In this document: in pieces, positions 19,897 to 29,400 of the stretch
Position numbering within the stretch: the stretch's first letter is position 1
Layout of the letters: each line of letters starts with the position of its first letter
Source: Candidatus Poribacteria bacterium
GTDB lineage: Bacteria; Poribacteria; WGA-4E; WGA-3G
Length of the DNA: 64,000 nt
Direction of reading: 5' to 3'
Assembly (NCBI GenBank): GCA_022827885.1
Contig: JAJEIP010000048.1
Coordinates: forward strand, 1-64,000
Notes under the pieces: model-generated
Databases searched by the model: none
What the model saw: only the letters and a program-made list of their open reading frames with translations
What the model was told of the DNA's origin: nothing
Program-made: the position numbers and the translations under genes

Positions 19897-21731
19897 TTTC
19901 CTCCTTCATTTAGATTTTCCTCATGAGTGTCCGCAGTCTCGCGATTATGTAAAGCGCGTCTTTGGTTCGAGAGTTTCACCAATTCCTCAAGTGTTTCCCT
20001 TTTATCTGCCCCCTCAGCGCGTGCGTGCGAGCGAACACGCTGTTCAAGATCGCGTAAAAGGAAATGTCGTAGTTCTTTAAGGCATCCGTCCACCCGTGCC
20101 TGTAGGAGATTCGGTGGACGTGCTCTTTGTAGCATTGCCCCTGAGATAAACGCTCTGAGCTTTTCGTCAGGGCATTCATTAATTAGGGTCTGAATGTCCA
20201 CATGCTCGTCATCCGTACACGCCTCCCACAGCAACCGTGCGATGCTAACAAAAATAGGTTCCGTGAAACTCTGATAGTCAAATTGGGATTTGACATGCGA
20301 GATTGACGCTGGGCTTTGGATTAATGCCTCAATCAATTGACGTTCAATTTGTGCGCGGGATGTCAACTTTTGGTGCTTCGCCTGCGGTCGCTTCTGCCGA
20401 TTCGGAGTCGAGGTCTCCTTGAGCCCCATATCTCCCAATTCCTGCCAAAGGACCGACGCTTCCATGTGGAGTTCCTGTGCGGCGTATCTGACGTATTCGC
20501 TCCGCTCTACCCGATTCTGGAGGTTTAGGAGCATCTCAACAACCTCTTTGACGACCTGTGCTTTTACATCAACCCGATGACTGTCCTGCCGTTGGATAGC
20601 GGCTTGAATCTGAAATTCGATAAGATTTATCGCCTTCTCCGTGAATTCTGTGAATGCCTCGACTCCGTGTTGTCGCGTAAACGAATCTGGATCTTCGCCT
20701 GTAGGGAGCATGGCAATGCGGACCCGTAATCCTTCTGCAAGCAGCCGGTGTAACCCACGTTGTGCGGCTTGGAAACCGGAGACATCCCCGTCATAGACAA
20801 TGATAACTTCGGGCGCAAATCGCTTCAATAGTTTCGCATGATTTTCGCTCAGCGAGGTACCAGAGGACGCGACTACATTCTCAATCCCAGACTGAAAAAG
20901 CATCAAAACGTCCATATACCCCTCTACAAGCAGCACCTGCCGCTTTTTGTAGATAGATTGGCGTGCTTTGTCGAGGTTGTAAAGGATATTGCTTTTATCA
21001 TAGAGAACTGTCGCCGGAGAATTCAGATATTTCGGTTGATGTTCTTCAGAGAGCGAGCGGCCCCCAAATCCAACGGGTATCCCCCGCTCATTGTAAATCG
21101 GAAAAAGGACCCTGTTCCAAAACCGATCCTGTGGACCCTGATCTTCATCCCGAATGAGTCCGGCATCAATGAGTTGCTGTATCGTAAAGCCTTTATCTAT
21201 GGCGACCTTAATAAGATCGCGTCGCGCAGCCTTTGCGTATCCCAACTGAAAAGAACGGAGCGTTTTCAATTGGACACCGCGGTGCCTGAGATACTCCCTC
21301 GCCGACTCGCTGGCTTTATCCATCAGAAGTTGATTGTAGTAGTATTCCACGGCAAACCGGTTGAGATCCTCTAAAGTCGTGAACCGTTTTCGGTTCGCGC
21401 TCCCCCGACTGTCCTGATTGGGGAGGTTAATATTCAGCCGATCCGCTAACCACTCCAGCGTTTCAATGAAGTTTGTACCTTCGTGCTTTTCCACAAAAGA
21501 GATGACATTGCCCCCCGTTTGACATCCAAAGCAATAGAACATCTGCTTTTGCGGTGAGACCGTGAAAGAGGGGGTCTTTTCATCGTGAAACGGACAGAGT
21601 CCTTTGTAATCTCGACCCGCAGCACGCAGGACGACACCACACTCGGAGATGACTTCAACAATATCGCTGCGACTCCGAACCTCATCAATTGTTTCGCGTG
21701 GCACAGAGCCTCTTGTCTGTCGGGTGTTCAC
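19893..21731 (-). CDS. dnaG: DNA primase
   Basis: [34 protein letters not shown] zinc finger; [30 protein letters not shown] Toprim. Confidence 0.97.
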   Translation of the reverse strand: MNTRQTRGSVPRETIDEVRSRSDIVEVISECGVVLRAAGRDYKGLCPFHDEKTPSFTVSPQKQMFYCFGCQTGGNVISFVEKHEGTNFIETLEWLADRLNINLPNQDSRGSANRKRFTTLEDLNRFAVEYYYNQLLMDKASESAREYLRHRGVQLKTLRSFQLGYAKAARRDLIKVAIDKGFTIQQLIDAGLIRDEDQGPQDRFWNRVLFPIYNERGIPVGFGGRSLSEEHQPKYLNSPATVLYDKSNILYNLDKARQSIYKKRQVLLVEGYMDVLMLFQSGIENVVASSGTSLSENHAKLLKRFAPEVIIVYDGDVSGFQAAQRGLHRLLAEGLRVRIAMLPTGEDPDSFTRQHGVEAFTEFTEKAINLIEFQIQAAIQRQDSHRVDVKAQVVKEVVEMLLNLQNRVERSEYVRYAAQELHMEASVLWQELGDMGLKETSTPNRQKRPQAKHQKLTSRAQIERQLIEALIQSPASISHVKSQFDYQSFTEPIFVSIARLLWEACTDDEHVDIQTLINECPDEKLRAFISGAMLQRARPPNLLQARVDGCLKELRHFLLRDLEQRVRSHARAEGADKRETLEELVKLSNQRRALHNRETADTHEENLNEGGN

Positions 21732-21743
21732 GGTGGATCTGCC

Positions 21744-24161
21744 TCACTCTTTGAATGTGACAACGGTTACGCCCTCACCGCCTTGGCTGAGGGGCGCGAA
21801 CTGGTATTTGGTTACACACGGATTCTGACGCAACTCGTCATGAACGGCCTTTCGCAAGGCACCCGTCCCTTTGCCGTGTAGAATACGAACTGTCGGAAGA
21901 CCCGCGAGATACGCGTCATCAAGATACTTATCCGTCACGTCTAACGCCTCTTTTACAAGCAACCCTCGGATATTTAACTCGCTACTGATTGTATTGGATT
22001 TACTGTATTGGATATCGAGGACAGACGTTGAAAGGTTTGATGTTTCCTGTTTTGGATGCACGGAATCGATTTCGTGGTAAGCGGCTTGCGTTTGCATATT
22101 CCCAACCAGAATCTGAAGCGGTGTTTTACCGCGCGATTTGATAGCGAGGACCTCTCCAAATCGGTTGAGTTTTTTGACCCTGACCTTATCACCGACGTTA
22201 ACTTTGAGTTTCGGTGGATGAGATTGTTTTTTCGGAGGTTCTTTTTTTAGCGATTTTTTGGCGGACTCTATCTGTGAAAAAGCGTTTCGGATACTATTTT
22301 TCGAGGCTTGTTGTTTGCGAATATCAGCGACAAGTTTCTCTACGGTTTTGCGGGCATTGGTAACGATGTCGCGAGCCTCAGACTCAGCCTGCTGCTTTAA
22401 GGTATGGCGTTCGGTTTCAAGGGTTTGAAGGAGGTGTGTATGTTTCTGAGAGGCGACTTCAGCTTCCTGAATCTTATGGTGCAAGTGTGTGCGTTCTGTT
22501 TCCAATTCATCTTGTGTTTGCTGTAAACGCACGAGGAGGTCTTCAACAGCGACATTGTTATTCCCTAAATGCGTTTGTGCTTCATCAAGGATTTCAGTGG
22601 GGATTCCGAGTTGCGAGGCGATTTTTAGAGCGTTGCTACTTCCGGGTATACCTATCTGGAGTCGGTAGGTCGGACGCAGGGTCGTCCAGTCAAACTCCAT
22701 TGAAGCGTTTTCCATAGTTTGTTGTGTATGGGCATACGCTTTGAGCGCACCATAGTGCGTCGTGACGATGGTATTCACCCGTCTTTCACCGAGCCAATCA
22801 AGGAGTGCCATACCGAGGGCGGTCCCTTCACTCGGATCCGTTCCAGCACCGATCTCGTCCAACAACACGAGCGAGTATTCGGCGTGTTCGATTTTCCGAA
22901 GCATCTCCGCAATCTTCGTGATATGTGAGGAGAAAGTACTCAGACTCTGTTCTATGCCTTGGTCATCGCCAATGTCAGCAAAGACCTGGTCGAAGATAGC
23001 GACCTGACTCCCGTGTTCCGCTGGGATGTGTAAGCCGGATTGTGCCATGAGCGTCAATAGCCCGACCGTTTTGAGAACAACGGTTTTGCCACCGGTGTTC
23101 GGACCCGTGATAATCAGTGTATTGAACGTTTTACCGATATGGATGTTTGTCGGCACAACCCGCGTTGGGGGATCCGTGCTGCTATCCGGATCGGCATCTG
23201 ATGGACGCTCGTTTTGAAGATGGAACTCTAACAACGGGTGCCGTGCTTCAATTAATTTGACGATACCGCGGGTGTTCAATTTCGGTTCAACGGCATCTAA
23301 TGCGAGACTGAAACGTGCCTTCGCGTTCAAAAAATCGAATTCTGCTAACAGATCGAGAGACAGTTCCAATTCGTGTAGGTGGTCGCGCACGCGATCGGTG
23401 AGGTCGAGGAGGATGCGTCGAATTTCACGTTGTTCGGCTTCAGCGGTTTCATGGAGGGCGTTGTTCATCTGGACGATTTCTAAAGGCTCTACAAAAAAGG
23501 TTGCACCGCTTGTAGATTGCCCCTGAACGACGCCTCGGAAAGATGAACGCGCTTCCTGTTTTATTGGAATGACATACCGATTGTTTCGAGAGGTGATCAC
23601 CTGTTCCTGAATTGCTTTCTGATGTGCCGGTGAACGCAGCGTCGCTTCGAGTTTTTGGTGTATATTTTCACGGAGACGCGACAATTTGCGACGGAGGGCG
23701 CGCAACTCAGGACTTGCGCGGTCCAACAGCATTCCGTCAGCGTCAATGCAATGGCTAATCGCTTCAACTAACGTTGGAAACGCCGGCAGCGCATCGACAA
23801 TCGCGAAGAGGTTGGGAAACTCCTCCCGATCGCGTTTTTTGAAGACACGATGGATGTCTTCCGGAATCTGTGCGACCTTTCGGACATCAAGAAGTTCCTC
23901 AGCATCTAAAAGCGCGCCTACCTTGGCAGCGTGGGTTAGCGATTTGCGGATATCCTTTAAACCGTTCAGCGGTATTCCACCGTAAACTTGATGAAAGAAT
24001 TTCGTCTCACTGCACAACGTAAGTAGATAGCGGACTTTATTGACATCACAAGAGGGCGCGAGGGTGTCAACACGTGCCGTTCCGAGTTGAGAAGCGGTGT
24101 ATTTTTTTAGAAGTGCACGGATTTTGTCGTATTCTAATGCTTTTTCAACACTGGATAACAC
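21744..24161 (-). CDS. mutS2: Endonuclease MutS2
   Basis: ITGPNTGGKTVVLKTVGLLTLMAQSG; LVLLDEIGAGTDPSEGTALGMALL; C-terminal Smr domain VRILHGKGTGALRKAVHDEL. Confidence 0.97.
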   Translation of the reverse strand: MLSSVEKALEYDKIRALLKKYTASQLGTARVDTLAPSCDVNKVRYLLTLCSETKFFHQVYGGIPLNGLKDIRKSLTHAAKVGALLDAEELLDVRKVAQIPEDIHRVFKKRDREEFPNLFAIVDALPAFPTLVEAISHCIDADGMLLDRASPELRALRRKLSRLRENIHQKLEATLRSPAHQKAIQEQVITSRNNRYVIPIKQEARSSFRGVVQGQSTSGATFFVEPLEIVQMNNALHETAEAEQREIRRILLDLTDRVRDHLHELELSLDLLAEFDFLNAKARFSLALDAVEPKLNTRGIVKLIEARHPLLEFHLQNERPSDADPDSSTDPPTRVVPTNIHIGKTFNTLIITGPNTGGKTVVLKTVGLLTLMAQSGLHIPAEHGSQVAIFDQVFADIGDDQGIEQSLSTFSSHITKIAEMLRKIEHAEYSLVLLDEIGAGTDPSEGTALGMALLDWLGERRVNTIVTTHYGALKAYAHTQQTMENASMEFDWTTLRPTYRLQIGIPGSSNALKIASQLGIPTEILDEAQTHLGNNNVAVEDLLVRLQQTQDELETERTHLHHKIQEAEVASQKHTHLLQTLETERHTLKQQAESEARDIVTNARKTVEKLVADIRKQQASKNSIRNAFSQIESAKKSLKKEPPKKQSHPPKLKVNVGDKVRVKKLNRFGEVLAIKSRGKTPLQILVGNMQTQAAYHEIDSVHPKQETSNLSTSVLDIQYSKSNTISSELNIRGLLVKEALDVTDKYLDDAYLAGLPTVRILHGKGTGALRKAVHDELRQNPCVTKYQFAPLSQGGEGVTVVTFKE

Positions 24162-24216
24162 TTTTTAATTTTTCCTTAGCGCACTTGCGAACTTTGAAAC
24201 TTTCGTCACCGACTGC

Positions 24217-25239
24217 TTAATCATTCTTACGCTTAAGGTTACCCCACGTCGTCACTAACTTCTCTTGCGGTTCAACTGGCAGTAGTTCCCCGTCGCGTAA
24301 CCAAGCAATGACAAAAACGCTACCATCGACCTCGACGACCACTTCGGTTTCGTCGGTGGCGAAGTCATAAAGATAGATCGACCCCCATCGAGAATATGCT
24401 ATATAGTTTCCTTCAGGCGACCAATCTGCCCAATATCCGGTGGCTTTGTCAACATCGAACAACGCCTCAATCGTTTTGGTTTCGATATCAATTGTGCAGA
24501 ACGTATCGAACTCTCTGTTCCATCTGAGGAAGAGGATACGTTGCCCATCGGGTGCCCACACAGGATAAAAGTCTTTATGGAGTTCGGTCAAGATTTCTAT
24601 CTCTTTGGTTTCAACGTCTAAGAGGTAGAGATGTTCCAACCAACCGGGTCTGGAGAGCGAAAAGGCGAGTCGCTTGCTATTTGGCGACCAGGACATGCCC
24701 CAAAATGAATAGGGCCATCCCTGATGCGGGACTTGCGTCATGACTTCCATCTCACCCGTCTCGATATCGAGGACCCATATCTGATTTTCTTGCGGAAGTT
24801 GATTGATTGTCCAACCGTTGAAAGCGAGTTTTTTGCCATTGGGAGAAACGGAGAGAAACCGATACGTGCCAGCCGAAGGCGTAATGAGTTTCTTGTTCTT
24901 TGGATTCTCGGGATTAATGGAATAAACGTTAGAGTGCCCAGCATCCCGTTGGATGAAATAGAGGGTGTCCCCGTTCGGACCCCACGAGGGATACATCCCT
25001 TTGAGGTTCAAAGGGATCGCTCTCAGATCCTTAGTGCCTTTGATTGCCGTTGTATAGAGATTCCAATCGAAGCGACCGAGATTTTCATCGAATCCGTTGA
25101 CTGCATACGCCAAGTATCCTGTCGGTGCCGCTTCACCTAACGATGCAAAAGGGAGCAGCGTTAAAAAAAGGACTCCCAAAAGAGCGAATCCGAGGGGTTT
25201 GGCAGCGAAGTAAGGCGGACGACCATATTTATAAAGCAT
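24217..25239 (-). CDS. Secreted PD40/TolB-like beta-propeller with KLVTTWGNLKRK C-terminal tail
   Basis: Hydrophobic N-terminus; repeats 'MSWSPNSKRLAFS', 'PVWAPDGQRILFLR', 'ADWSPEGNYIAYSR'. Confidence 0.85.
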   Translation of the reverse strand: MLYKYGRPPYFAAKPLGFALLGVLFLTLLPFASLGEAAPTGYLAYAVNGFDENLGRFDWNLYTTAIKGTKDLRAIPLNLKGMYPSWGPNGDTLYFIQRDAGHSNVYSINPENPKNKKLITPSAGTYRFLSVSPNGKKLAFNGWTINQLPQENQIWVLDIETGEMEVMTQVPHQGWPYSFWGMSWSPNSKRLAFSLSRPGWLEHLYLLDVETKEIEILTELHKDFYPVWAPDGQRILFLRWNREFDTFCTIDIETKTIEALFDVDKATGYWADWSPEGNYIAYSRWGSIYLYDFATDETEVVVEVDGSVFVIAWLRDGELLPVEPQEKLVTTWGNLKRKND

Positions 25240-25290
25240 CAGTGCTGCTCCTTAAATATTAAAGTAGAAAAATTGTTAGTAAAACTAAAA

Positions 25291-26394
25291 TTACTGGACG
25301 GAGCCGAGACGCTTGTAATGGAGCAGCGCGTTCTCATAGAGGCGGCGACTTAACCCCAGTTTCTCAAGATCAACAACAAGATCATAACTGTAAAGTGCTG
25401 AACTTTCTCTGCCTTCGTCGTCGGCGCGACGGGCGTTTTGAATGTTATTTATGAGTGTGATCGCTTCTTTTTCAAAACTTCCGATCTGTTTTCGGAGCTC
25501 CGTGGATAATCCACCCTGAATGTCCTTGTTGACTTTATAGGTGCGAATCGCGTCGGTATAGGCGACATAAGCCTCGTAGTAACGCTTTTCGTTCTCCAGT
25601 TTTTCCGCATTTGAGATATCTAACGTTTCACCGAGGGCAGCGATAACAACTTTCGCGTCTTCAATGACCTCAAGGCTCTTTTGTGCTATGCCTGCTTCAA
25701 GGGTCCTCCGGAATTCGTCCACGATCTCTTTATATGCGGCACGCGCGACATCGGCGTTCCCCAACTTTTCATAAACAATTCCCTGATTAAATTTGGCTTC
25801 GGCAAGCACGAACTGCCGAATCTCTGATGGGAGTTCTGGTGTGGGCGGGAATGCTTTTGACTGGTAGGCGTCAACGGCTTTTTCGTAGTTGCCTTCCTGT
25901 TCGTAAGTGTTGCCTATTGCCTTCTGCGCGTACAGGCTGTAGATCTGATTTTCGGGGTGATGGTTTGCAATAATCTGTTGGAATTGCGAACGTGCTTCTG
26001 CGTAGTTGCCCTGATAATACAATGAACTCGCATATTGATACTGTGCTTTGTCAGCAAAAGCCGTAGCGGGATACTTCTCAAAGACCTGTTGCAGCTGCGT
26101 CTGGGCGGAGGCAAGAGACGCTTCGCTTTCCGCTAATTTCTCTGCATCGAAAAGGCTTTCCTCGGCGGTTCGATAGGTTTCGGTGGCTTCCCGCAGCGCG
26201 ATTGTTGCTTCGGCGCGGCGGTTCTCCTGATTCTGATAATATGCCGCATAGCCTGCGACGGCGATAAGGACTATTCCCACCACAATGATGATGGTTCGCA
26301 GATGCTCTTTGAGGAACTGGTAGGTTGTCAGAAGTCCTTCAATAAATTTGTCTTCTTGGATTTCTTCTTTCGTTAATCGTTTATCTCGTGCCAT
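25291..26394 (-). CDS. Membrane-anchored tetratricopeptide-repeat protein (YfgM/YbgF-like)
   Basis: Single TM (TIIIVVGIVLIAVAGYAAYY) then TPR-like repeats (ATAFADKAQYQYASSLYYQGNYAEARSQFQQIIANH). Confidence 0.8.
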   Translation of the reverse strand: MARDKRLTKEEIQEDKFIEGLLTTYQFLKEHLRTIIIVVGIVLIAVAGYAAYYQNQENRRAEATIALREATETYRTAEESLFDAEKLAESEASLASAQTQLQQVFEKYPATAFADKAQYQYASSLYYQGNYAEARSQFQQIIANHHPENQIYSLYAQKAIGNTYEQEGNYEKAVDAYQSKAFPPTPELPSEIRQFVLAEAKFNQGIVYEKLGNADVARAAYKEIVDEFRRTLEAGIAQKSLEVIEDAKVVIAALGETLDISNAEKLENEKRYYEAYVAYTDAIRTYKVNKDIQGGLSTELRKQIGSFEKEAITLINNIQNARRADDEGRESSALYSYDLVVDLEKLGLSRRLYENALLHYKRLGSVQ

Positions 26395-26451
26395 GGATTT
26401 CCTCGGTTTTAAGCGATTTCCAGTTAAATACGCAAGTGGGCAAATGTTTAA

Positions 26452-26522
26452 GCGGGTGACGGGAATTGAACCCGTGACCCTCAGCTTGGGAAGCTGACGC
26501 TCTACCGCTGAGCTACACCCGC
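26452..26522 (-). tRNA. tRNA-Gly (CCC)
   Basis: Reverse complement GCGGGTGTAGCTCAGCGGTAGAGCGTCAGCTTCCCAAGCTGAGGGTCACGGGTTCAATTCCCGTCACCCGC; loop TTCCCAA. Confidence 0.92.
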
Positions 26523-26692
26523 ATTAATGGTATTATACCATATCTTTTTGGCGTTGTCAATGTTGTGAGAATTAAAATGAAAAGTGGGCGTTGGGAGGTA
26601 GAAAGCCACAGTTCGCAGTTTCGCCAGATGCCCACTTTTCCATAGGTCGAGGCACGCCGACCGTGCAAACGGTCCCGGTTGCTCTAAAAGGT

Positions 26693-27160
26693 TTATTGCA
26701 ATTTGTCCAACTCACCGAGAACTTGCGCAGGTGACAGCGTATTGTCGGGTGGTGCTGCTTCGACGTGTTTGAAAGCGATATTTCCAGACGCATCGATGAT
26801 AATGACACCACGCGTGGTAATACCGACCTCTTCGAGTGCCATACCGAACTGCTTAGAGACGGCAAGGTTCATATCTGCAAGGAGCGGAAAATCGACGCCA
26901 CCGAGCACTTCACTCCATGCCTTATGGGCAAACGTTGAATCACGATTGATGGCGATGACTTCGGTATTTTTCGCTTGAATTGCTGACAAACTTTCGTTGA
27001 AATCCGGCACCTGTTCAGCACAGACCGGTGAAAAAGCGAGTGGATAGAAGAGCACGACTAAATTTTTGCCTGCGTAGTCACTCAATGAAACTTCAACATC
27101 TTCTTGGTTAACCGCACCTGTGAGTGTGAAATCCGGTGCAGCACTTCCTACATCTGCCAT
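26693..27160 (-). CDS. Peroxiredoxin (AhpC/TSA, AhpE/BCP-like)
   Basis: APDFTLTG...NLVVLFYPLAFSPVCAEQVPDFNESL (PxxxxPVC peroxidatic Cys). Confidence 0.92.
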   Translation of the reverse strand: MADVGSAAPDFTLTGAVNQEDVEVSLSDYAGKNLVVLFYPLAFSPVCAEQVPDFNESLSAIQAKNTEVIAINRDSTFAHKAWSEVLGGVDFPLLADMNLAVSKQFGMALEEVGITTRGVIIIDASGNIAFKHVEAAPPDNTLSPAQVLGELDKLQ

Positions 27161-27216
27161 TAAAATCCTCCTATGCGCGCCTGAAAACGCGTTGAGATAA
27201 TGAGAGTTTTCGGTAA

Positions 27217-27240
27217 AAATGTTACACTATTGTAACATTT
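27217..27240. promoter_or_regulatory. Perfect inverted repeat AAATGTTACA-CTAT-TGTAACATTT upstream of the peroxiredoxin gene; candidate operator (or weak terminator)
   Basis: 10-bp perfect arms, 4-nt spacer, about 57 bp upstream of the peroxiredoxin start. Confidence 0.45.
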
Positions 27241-27419
27241 GGGATATACTATTTATCAGCACAAAACCCAATAACTGTAAGGGTTTATACACGTTTTTTG
27301 TCTGATCCGCCACGATAAAAAAAAATAAAATAGCGAAAAGTGTAACGTTTTGCTAACGGTCAAATTTTTTATGTTGTACACACGTTAGGGACGTTTGTTT
27401 GGTTTCGGTGGGTGTAAGT

Positions 27420-28106
27420 TTATTGTCTCTTTATAGCTGCCCACGATGTTGCGAGTTTCCCCTGAGGCGCAATTGCCGTAAGGGATGTTGTGGTGTTACC
27501 CTTCACGCTTACGTCATCAAAACTGGCTTGCGTATCCCACGTCCAGACACCGACTTTCCCAACAGGATAGGCATCATCAAGAAAGACACCCTGCTCTATG
27601 TCGTTAATCGCAACTGCGATGCGACTGCCTTCAACGGCGACACGGAGCGTGAACCATTCGTTGCGCGTCAGCGTGAGCCCGATAGGTTCAATGTCGTGTT
27701 CGATTTCATCACGTGCTTCAAATCCGTCTTCAAAGGCGGTGCTGCGTTTGTGTCGCCATAACTCAGACTTATTCTCTTTCGGACAGATGAGATACACATA
27801 GTACTCAAATTCATTTTGTGCGCGGAAGACGATACCGCCCCAGTGTCCGTCATCAATACGGACTTTCGCTTCCAGCGTATGGTCTACCCATTCTACCCCG
27901 TCAACCAATGCCTTTTGTGCTTCACCCCAGCGTGTCGTTTGTTTATAGATGCCTTCTCCGATTTCCCAGCTGCCGTTCGCGGGTGCCCAATCGGCGGTAT
28001 CATCGTCAAAGGTCCAAACGTGTTCTTCAGCAGTTGCGAGAGGGATGGCATAAAGACTGACGCACATGAGTAGCAGTGTGAGTCGGTTTTTCATAACGTC
28101 CATCAT
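27420..28106 (-). CDS. Secreted concanavalin-like (LamG/DUF1080-like) protein with KLATSWAAIKR tail
   Basis: Signal peptide; VWTFDDDTADWAPANGSWEIGEGIYKQTT...GIVFRAQNEFEYYVYLI. Confidence 0.82.
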   Translation of the reverse strand: MMDVMKNRLTLLLMCVSLYAIPLATAEEHVWTFDDDTADWAPANGSWEIGEGIYKQTTRWGEAQKALVDGVEWVDHTLEAKVRIDDGHWGGIVFRAQNEFEYYVYLICPKENKSELWRHKRSTAFEDGFEARDEIEHDIEPIGLTLTRNEWFTLRVAVEGSRIAVAINDIEQGVFLDDAYPVGKVGVWTWDTQASFDDVSVKGNTTTSLTAIAPQGKLATSWAAIKRQ

Positions 28107-28181
28107 GATCGGAAACTACCGTTAACCTAATCTGAAATAGGGCGAATCCATTTGGGTTTCGCCCTATCCTTAAGAAAGAAC

Positions 28182-28949
28182 CTATTTCCGTTTAAGCTTT
28201 GCCCACTGGGTCGCGAGTTTCCCTTGGGGGACAACATCGAGACTCTCGGGTTCCATTTCGTTAACTTCAGCCTCGGTCAACGCGACGGCGTAGATTCGGG
28301 ATTCTGCAATGTGCGCGTTGAGCTCTCCGGGACCCCCGAGTCCGTTTGTATGCCGTTTTCCCCAGATTATTTCAGCATCACCTGTGGGCCAGGTTTTGAT
28401 CTCACCCTTTTCATAACTTCCAAGACTCTCGCCGTTGCGGTATCCGGTAATCTTGTAAGTTCCACCCTTATCTTCGTAAGTGAAGGCTAAGTAAACCATT
28501 TCGCCTTCTTTCTTCTCATTGTGCGCTTTTGGGAAGTCTTCAGTGCGATGGAACCAACTGCTTCCTGACATCCATTGATTCGGTTGGCGTTCGGCATAGA
28601 CAATCGCGTTAAATTGGTCCTCTGTCGCTTTATCTAACGTGAGTGCTGAGCCTTTCGTTGCGGCGAGGTTGTCCAGCGCAACCCATGTCATCAGAGTTTT
28701 CTCTTCGATGTCGGGTCCGCTGTATTCGAGTGCATGTGCCCATTTTCCTGTCTCCACAATCAGTTGACCGTCTTTGAGTTCAGCACCGTGGAGATCTATA
28801 TCGTCCCAGTTTCCCATCTCATCTTTTTCGCTATCAAATAGCCACCACCCAAGCAGATTGTCTGCTTGCGCGTCCTGTGCGAAGACTGCAGGTGCCGAGA
28901 GGCTTAACATCAGCAGAACAGCACAGATATAATAGACTTTTCCTCTCAT
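28182..28949 (-). CDS. Secreted LamG domain protein with KLATQWAKLKRK tail
   Basis: Signal peptide MRGKVYYICAVLLMLSLSAPAVFA; LLGWWLFDSEKDEMGNWDDIDLHGAELKDG...AESRIYAVALTEAEV. Confidence 0.83.
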   Translation of the reverse strand: MRGKVYYICAVLLMLSLSAPAVFAQDAQADNLLGWWLFDSEKDEMGNWDDIDLHGAELKDGQLIVETGKWAHALEYSGPDIEEKTLMTWVALDNLAATKGSALTLDKATEDQFNAIVYAERQPNQWMSGSSWFHRTEDFPKAHNEKKEGEMVYLAFTYEDKGGTYKITGYRNGESLGSYEKGEIKTWPTGDAEIIWGKRHTNGLGGPGELNAHIAESRIYAVALTEAEVNEMEPESLDVVPQGKLATQWAKLKRK

Positions 28950-29400
28950 TGTTAGTTACTCCTCTTTGAGGTTCAAATTGAGGTTCAGCGCGGATAGATT
29001 CCATCAAGGACAGAACATGGATTAGGCTTCCACCCGCATCGGTAAATCATATATAATTATAACACATCGTTGAGACAAAAGCAAATACATTAATATATTA
29101 ATTGTTTGACACTCCTCGTTAGCGTGTGTTAGACTTTAATAGCGCTCTGTTGAAGATAAAAAGACTATCACCAAGTATAACCAGAAAGTGTATCTGATAT
29201 GGCACAAGCCCCGAAACAGCTGTGGCAATTGCGTCGCGAATCGCTGCAAGCACCGAGGCTTGATGCGTTCCGACAGGCTTTAGCTCGAAGCGTTAACGCC
29301 ACGGACTAACGCATTGGGCGCAGGCGGTTATACACTTAACCTAAGTCGCTACCTATCAGATTTTAACGATAAGGAAAAAATAGGTCTACAGGAATAGAAA

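Noticed and set aside
29199-29309. 36-aa ORF MAQAPKQLWQLRRESLQAPRLDAFRQALARSVNATD
   Set aside because: Too short and without a clear ribosome-binding site; cannot be supported from sequence alone.
29101-29400. Structured RNA or riboswitch upstream of the secreted multidomain gene
   Set aside because: No recognisable riboswitch consensus; only a partial MITE-like end was identifiable.
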